This document shows positions 15,140-17,623 of a stretch of DNA of 17,623 nucleotides, in pieces (within the stretch, counting starts at the first letter, position 1; each line of letters starts with the position of its first letter). The DNA is from Lachnospiraceae bacterium (GTDB lineage: Bacteria; Bacillota; Clostridia; Lachnospirales; Lachnospiraceae), in contig DLZQ01000085.1 in NCBI GenBank assembly GCA_003447295.1, forward strand, positions 1 to 17,623. The letters are read 5' to 3'. The translations under genes were made by a program, and so were the position numbers. The notes beneath the pieces are model-generated. The model searched no databases. It had not been told where the DNA came from and saw nothing but the letters and a program-made list of their open reading frames with translations.

Positions 15140-16009
15140 TCAGGCCTTCAAAATCTCCGAAATGTTCCGCTGGATCCCGGCTGCTACATCCGGTTTATTC
15201 ATGGAATAGACATGGATATGTTTTACGCCATTGGCCAGCAGATCGATGATCTGATCGGTGGCATAGGCAATGCCCGCCTGTTTCATGGCTTCCGGATTGT
15301 CTCCGAATCGGTCTACGATATTTTTGAAGCGTTCCGGCACATTACAACCGGACAGTTTTACGGCATTTTTCACCTGTACACCGCGGGTAATGGGCATGAT
15401 GCCGGGAACGATGGGCACGGTAATCCCTGCTTCCCGCACACGGTACATGAAGTTGAAGAAGATATTGTTGTCGAAGAACATCTGGGTCGTCAGATACTCA
15501 CATCCGGCATCCACCTTCGCCTTCAGTCCCTGAATATCCGCATTTTTGTTAGCAGAATCGGGATGCACCTCCGGGTAGCAGGCGCCGCCCACGCAGAAAT
15601 CTCCGTTTTCCTTAATAAAACGCACCAGATCGGAGGCGTGCGTAAAATCCGTAAATACTTCTCCGTCGAAATCCTTGGGAATATCTCCTCTCAGAGCTAA
15701 AATATTCTCGATCCCTGCTGCCTGCATTTCTGTAAGAGCGGTACCGATGCTGCCCCTGTCAGCACAGACACAGGTCAGATGCGCCACGGTAGGCACATTG
15801 TGCTGCTTCTGAATCTCTCCTGCCAAAGCAATGGTATGTCCCTTGGTACTGCCGCCGGCGCCATAAGTCACGCTCATATAAGCAGGCTGCAATGCCGCGA
15901 TCCCCAGTGCTGCTGCCTCCACATTTCCGAAATCCGTGCTCTTCTTCGGAGGAAATACCTCAAAAGAGATCGTTGCTGTATCTTGTGCTAAAATTTCCCT
16001 GATCTTCAT
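15140..16009 (-). CDS. metF: Methylenetetrahydrofolate reductase
   Basis: Flavoenzyme of folate one-carbon metabolism that reduces 5,10-methylene-THF to 5-methyl-THF, feeding methionine synthesis. The 289-residue length is normal for the bacterial MetF barrel. Signatures: FEVFPPKK near the N-terminus (about 17-24, with the catalytic-type Glu), SVTYGAGGSTKGHT at about 47-60, HLTCV at about 77-81, LALRGDIPKD at about 103-112, YPEVHPDS and TTQMFFDN (about 174-181), and PGIMPI further on. The start is ATG at 16009 with a modest AAGAAAAGAG sequence upstream. The 109 bp between this and the alarmone synthetase hold no S-box or other riboswitch that I can see, so metF may be read from the upstream gene or from a weak local promoter. 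Confidence 0.96.
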   Translation of the reverse strand: MKIREILAQDTATISFEVFPPKKSTDFGNVEAAALGIAALQPAYMSVTYGAGGSTKGHTIALAGEIQKQHNVPTVAHLTCVCADRGSIGTALTEMQAAGIENILALRGDIPKDFDGEVFTDFTHASDLVRFIKENGDFCVGGACYPEVHPDSANKNADIQGLKAKVDAGCEYLTTQMFFDNNIFFNFMYRVREAGITVPIVPGIMPITRGVQVKNAVKLSGCNVPERFKNIVDRFGDNPEAMKQAGIAYATDQIIDLLANGVKHIHVYSMNKPDVAAGIQRNISEILKA

Positions 16010-16118
16010 TCGTGTACTCTTTTCTTATCCTTTATTTTTATTCTTTATGTCTCTTTGGCTTACTCTTTTATTGTATCCGGCTCAAACGATAAATGTTGTC
16101 TGTTTCTCCAAGCCATTC

Positions 16119-16853
16119 TCAATTTTTCTCATCGCGCAAAAACGGAGGCAAAAAATCCACTTTTTCTTCTTCACTTTCGCTTTTCACAATAATGTTCCGG
16201 ATATTCTGCATCCGCTTATCCAGTGCCGCACTCTGCTGCGCACAGTCATACAGCTCGTCCTTCAGGAACTTTGCCTGACTCTCCGGAATATTTTTCTTGT
16301 ATTGCAGCTTGTGTTCCAGACTGGCCCAGAAGTCCATGGCAATCGTGCGGAACTGGACTTCCACATAGACCAGTTTTTTCGTATTCTGTAAAAAGATCGG
16401 CACCTGCACGATCAGATGCAGGCTCCGGTAGCCGCTCTCCTTGGGATTCTTGATATAGTCCTTACGTTCTACCAGCGTGATATCATCCTGTCGTAAAAAG
16501 CTCTCCGCCAATTCGTAGATATCATCCGGGAAGGAACAGATGACCCGGACCCCGGCGATATCGCGAATATTCTCTTCGATCCCTTCCAGCGTCATGGGAA
16601 TATTTTTCCGGCGGATCTTACGCAGAATACTGTCATAAGATTTGACCCTGGTCTTAATCCCTTCGATGGGATTGCGGTCGTATTCCAGGGAATACTCCTG
16701 ATTCAATACCTTGAATTTCGTCTCCACCTCCATGATGGCACACTGATAATAAGACATCAGCTCGTCCATGGGGCGCTTGTTCTTCTCAATCAGATCGAGG
16801 AATTGATCTGATAATAAATGTTGTTTGAAAAATTTACCTCTGATTGTATCCAT
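16119..16853 (-). CDS. Small alarmone synthetase, GTP pyrophosphokinase (RelA/SpoT synthetase domain only)
   Basis: Makes (p)ppGpp by moving pyrophosphate from ATP to GDP or GTP. From the ATG at 16853 the protein has 244 residues: a synthetase domain without the N-terminal HD hydrolase or C-terminal TGS/ACT regions, as in RelQ (YjbM) and RelP (YwaC). Motifs: RVKSYDSILRK (about 69-79), DIAGVRVIC with catalytic-type D98, KDYIKNPKESGYRSLH (131-146), VEVQFRT with E165, and AMDFWASLEHKLQYKK. The helical C-terminal tail matches the tetramer-forming region of this group. It resembles RelQ more than RelP but I leave the symbol open. A GTG four codons upstream (16865) is an alternative start; both ribosome binding sites are weak. 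The upstream palindromes and promoter suggest dedicated regulation. Confidence 0.9.
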   Translation of the reverse strand: MDTIRGKFFKQHLLSDQFLDLIEKNKRPMDELMSYYQCAIMEVETKFKVLNQEYSLEYDRNPIEGIKTRVKSYDSILRKIRRKNIPMTLEGIEENIRDIAGVRVICSFPDDIYELAESFLRQDDITLVERKDYIKNPKESGYRSLHLIVQVPIFLQNTKKLVYVEVQFRTIAMDFWASLEHKLQYKKNIPESQAKFLKDELYDCAQQSAALDKRMQNIRNIIVKSESEEEKVDFLPPFLRDEKN

Positions 16854-16894
16854 GATATAACTCACTCTTTTATTGTCTCTATTTTTTAATCAAT

Positions 16895-16940
16895 ATTTTT
16901 TATGATAATCTATGATGAATCATAGATTATCATAAAAAAT
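16895..16940. repeat. Perfect palindrome B, 22-bp arms with 2-bp centre
   Basis: Arms 16895-16916 and 16919-16940 are exactly complementary, with only GA between them. The sequence is AT-rich (core ATGATAATCTATGAT). It lies in the predicted leader of the alarmone synthetase, where it would fold into a long hairpin about 40 nt before the start codon. With such a short centre it is equally a cruciform or protein-binding site in DNA. Confidence 0.9.
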
Positions 16941-16941
16941 G

Positions 16942-16988
16942 CCTCCTGGTCTATGGTATATTTATAGTATATACCATAGACCAGGAGG
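16942..16988. repeat. Perfect palindrome A, 20-bp arms around a promoter -10
   Basis: Arms 16942-16961 and 16969-16988 (outer part CCTCCTGGTCTATGG) are exact complements around a 7-nt loop. Read on the minus strand a run of six T follows two bases after the stem, so a transcript arriving from the right could terminate here. It also overlaps the promoter at 16966-16994. Confidence 0.9.
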
Positions 16989-16994
16989 TATCAA
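16966..16994 (-). promoter_or_regulatory. Predicted promoter of the alarmone synthetase, embedded in palindrome A
   Basis: Read on the minus strand: TTGATA (16994-16989), 17 bp and TATACT (16971-16966). The -35 abuts the outside of the right arm, the arm is the spacer and the -10 is in the loop. The start would be near 16959, inside the left arm, giving a leader of about 105 nt that contains palindrome B. Confidence 0.55.
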
Positions 16995-17044
16995 TCACTT
17001 CATGGTGAATCGATAGGCTGCACCGAAGGACACCATATTTCGAG

Positions 17045-17073
17045 TTGAACATTTGTTCGATTCGTGCTATACT
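17045..17073 (+). promoter_or_regulatory. Predicted sigma-A promoter of the toxin mRNA
   Basis: TTGAAC (17045-17050), 17 bp and TATACT (17068-17073). The start would be about 17080, giving a structured leader of about 75 nt before the toxin ATG. Confidence 0.65.
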
Positions 17074-17124
17074 GTTATTGTGTAATCGAAACGAAAGCGG
17101 ATGCGATTTTCCGATTGTTAGATG

Positions 17125-17147
17125 CCCTCTAGTAATACAAAGGAGGG
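17125..17147 (+). promoter_or_regulatory. Toxin ribosome binding site with sequestering hairpin
   Basis: AAAGGAGGGG lies 7 nt before the toxin ATG and is the strongest ribosome binding site in the window. CCCTCT (17125-17130) can pair with GGAGGG (17142-17147) over six positions, one a G-U pair, masking it. GGGGATGC (17145-17152) is also exactly complementary to GCATCCCC (17250-17257) in the 3' region. Confidence 0.55.
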
Positions 17148-17154
17148 GATGCCC

Positions 17155-17250
17155 ATGAATACAATGGAAGTACTTACTCTGTTGTTAGTTGTCTTTGCAG
17201 CTCTATCATACATCGACAGACATGGTGACGATAATAACAAAAAGAAATAG
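17155..17250 (+). CDS. Putative type I toxin, holin-like small membrane peptide
   Basis: Thirty-one-residue ORF. It opens MNTMEVLTLLLVVFAALSYI, a single hydrophobic membrane helix at about 5-20, followed by a hydrophilic charged tail ending in three lysines. This is the layout of holin-like toxins of type I systems in Firmicutes (TxpA, BsrE/BsrG and PF16935-like families): short N-end, one helix, basic C-end. Supporting context: a strong ribosome binding site, its own promoter, self-complementary 5' and 3' regions, and an opposing promoter just past the stop that would give an antisense RNA. Toxicity is inferred. Alternatives are a small membrane-associated protein of other function or, less likely, a chance ORF. 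Confidence 0.75.
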   Translation: MNTMEVLTLLLVVFAALSYIDRHGDDNNKKK

Positions 17251-17332
17251 CATCCCCCGACCAAAGTGAATGCCATTTCTTTTTAAGCTGAACTGAGGGC
17301 GAATCGGAATTTTCACCTCCGACCACCTTTCT
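17236..17332 (-). ncRNA. Putative antisense RNA antitoxin
   Basis: Predicted RNA of about 97 nt running from the promoter at 17339-17368 back over the toxin mRNA 3' region and its last codons. Its end would be the hairpin with arms 17239-17253 and 17270-17284 (core AAAAAGAAAT). On this strand the single irregular pair is a G-U wobble and the arm ends in T5; on the sense strand the same pair is an A-C mismatch, so the hairpin suits the antisense direction best. The arrangement resembles RatA opposite txpA. No expression evidence is available from sequence alone. Confidence 0.55.
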
Positions 17333-17338
17333 AAGTAG

Positions 17339-17368
17339 ATTATACACTATGAGGGGTTGAGAAATCAA
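17339..17368 (-). promoter_or_regulatory. Predicted promoter of the antisense RNA
   Basis: Read on the minus strand: TTGATT (17368-17363), 18 bp and a perfect TATAAT (17344-17339). It points toward the toxin gene and lies 89 bp past the toxin stop codon. Its only obvious product is the short antisense RNA. Confidence 0.6.
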
Positions 17369-17378
17369 TCCCTCTTTT
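17351..17378 (+). terminator. Predicted terminator of the toxin mRNA
   Basis: The 10-bp arms GAGGGGTTGA (17351-17360) and TCAATCCCTC (17365-17374), with one G-U pair and a GAAA tetraloop, are followed by TTTT. If used, the toxin mRNA would be about 300 nt and would cover the whole antisense RNA. The hairpin overlaps the antisense promoter -35. On the minus strand it has no T-run, so it is not an obvious terminator for the manA-like gene. Confidence 0.55.
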
Positions 17379-17392
17379 CATTGAAGAAATTT

Positions 17393-17623
17393 CTAGATGG
17401 TAGATGCAATGATCTGCATCTTCCCCTGTAATTCCACCTTACCGTATCCATCGGGCAGAATCAGATGTTCTCCCTTTTTCAGTCTGGTGCCGTTCAGGGT
17501 ACCTTCTCCCTCTGCCACACTCATCAGCACAAAGGGCTTATCCTGCGTGCATTTATCCACAGAGCATAACTTTAGCGGAGAAAACACCATTCTGATAGGC
17601 AAACGTACTTGCACCGCCGCTTT
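17393..17623 (-). CDS. manA: C-terminal part of a mannose-6-phosphate isomerase-like protein (partial, runs off the window)
   Basis: Last 76 codons of a minus-strand gene whose 5' end lies beyond 17623; the frame is open to the window edge. The segment PFVLMSVAEGEGTLNGTRLK, then KGEHLILPDGYGKVELQG and a short hydrophobic end, is the cupin-like C-terminal domain of class I phosphomannose isomerases. These zinc enzymes interconvert mannose-6-P and fructose-6-P. Catalytic residues are in the missing part, so the call rests on the C-terminal pattern only. A sugar isomerase of related fold is the alternative. Any GTG or ATG within the visible part is internal. Confidence 0.72.
   Translation of the reverse strand, partial: KAAVQVRLPIRMVFSPLKLCSVDKCTQDKPFVLMSVAEGEGTLNGTRLKKGEHLILPDGYGKVELQGKMQIIASTI

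Noticed and set aside
16010..16118. Possible S-box (SAM riboswitch) upstream of metF
   Set aside because: The gap is only 109 bp, T-rich on the plus strand, and shows none of the S-box stems or a terminator.
16895..16988. Ends of an IS200/IS605-type element or a MITE
   Set aside because: No transposase remnant, paired end or target duplication is visible; the two palindromes differ in sequence and one is tied to a plausible promoter.
17174..17368. 64-codon minus-strand frame opposite the toxin gene
   Set aside because: It starts inside the antisense promoter and runs through the terminator hairpin and the toxin gene. The product has no recognisable features; the antisense RNA explains the conserved-looking signals better.

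Overview
The window looks like chromosome of a spore-forming, low-to-middle GC member of the Clostridia, most likely Lachnospiraceae. The reasons are a SpoVT regulator with a sigma-G-type promoter, a T-box-controlled isoleucyl-tRNA synthetase of the eukaryote-like class, a short MetF, strong AGGAGG-type ribosome binding sites and many A-rich sigma-A promoters. I infer the family from protein character only; genus cannot be fixed by eye.

Layout, left to right. Positions 18-2522 (minus) hold glycogen phosphorylase with its own promoter. Positions 2839-5991 (minus) hold ileS, preceded by a complete isoleucine T-box leader (about 6084-6327) and promoter. Divergent from it is a membrane diguanylate cyclase (6496-7791, plus). 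An AT-rich ATPase of the AAA/DUF4143 type follows (7835-9130, minus); two exact 37-bp repeats bracket its promoter. Then come spoVT (9289-9834, minus) and, divergently, a sodium-coupled NSS-family amino acid transporter (10013-11386, plus). A 140-bp nested inverted-repeat structure separates this from a convergent two-gene operon for a heterodimeric ABC exporter (15007-11527, minus). Upstream lie metF (15140-16009, minus), a small alarmone synthetase (16119-16853, minus) and, at the right edge, the 3' end of a gene that looks like manA (17393-17623, minus).

The least ordinary part is 16866-17392, which has no conventional gene. It holds two large perfect palindromes, one wrapped around a predicted promoter for the alarmone synthetase. 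It also holds a compact module that I interpret as a type I toxin-antitoxin system: a 31-residue holin-like membrane peptide with a strong ribosome binding site that can be sequestered, and an oppositely oriented promoter that would make an antisense RNA against the toxin mRNA 3' end.

Most genes are separate transcription units for housekeeping and signalling (glycogen use, tRNA charging, c-di-GMP, (p)ppGpp, folate one-carbon metabolism, sporulation). A recurring theme is long dyads overlapping promoters, in front of both the ABC exporter and the alarmone synthetase. All functional calls come from motif recognition by eye; no database search was run.
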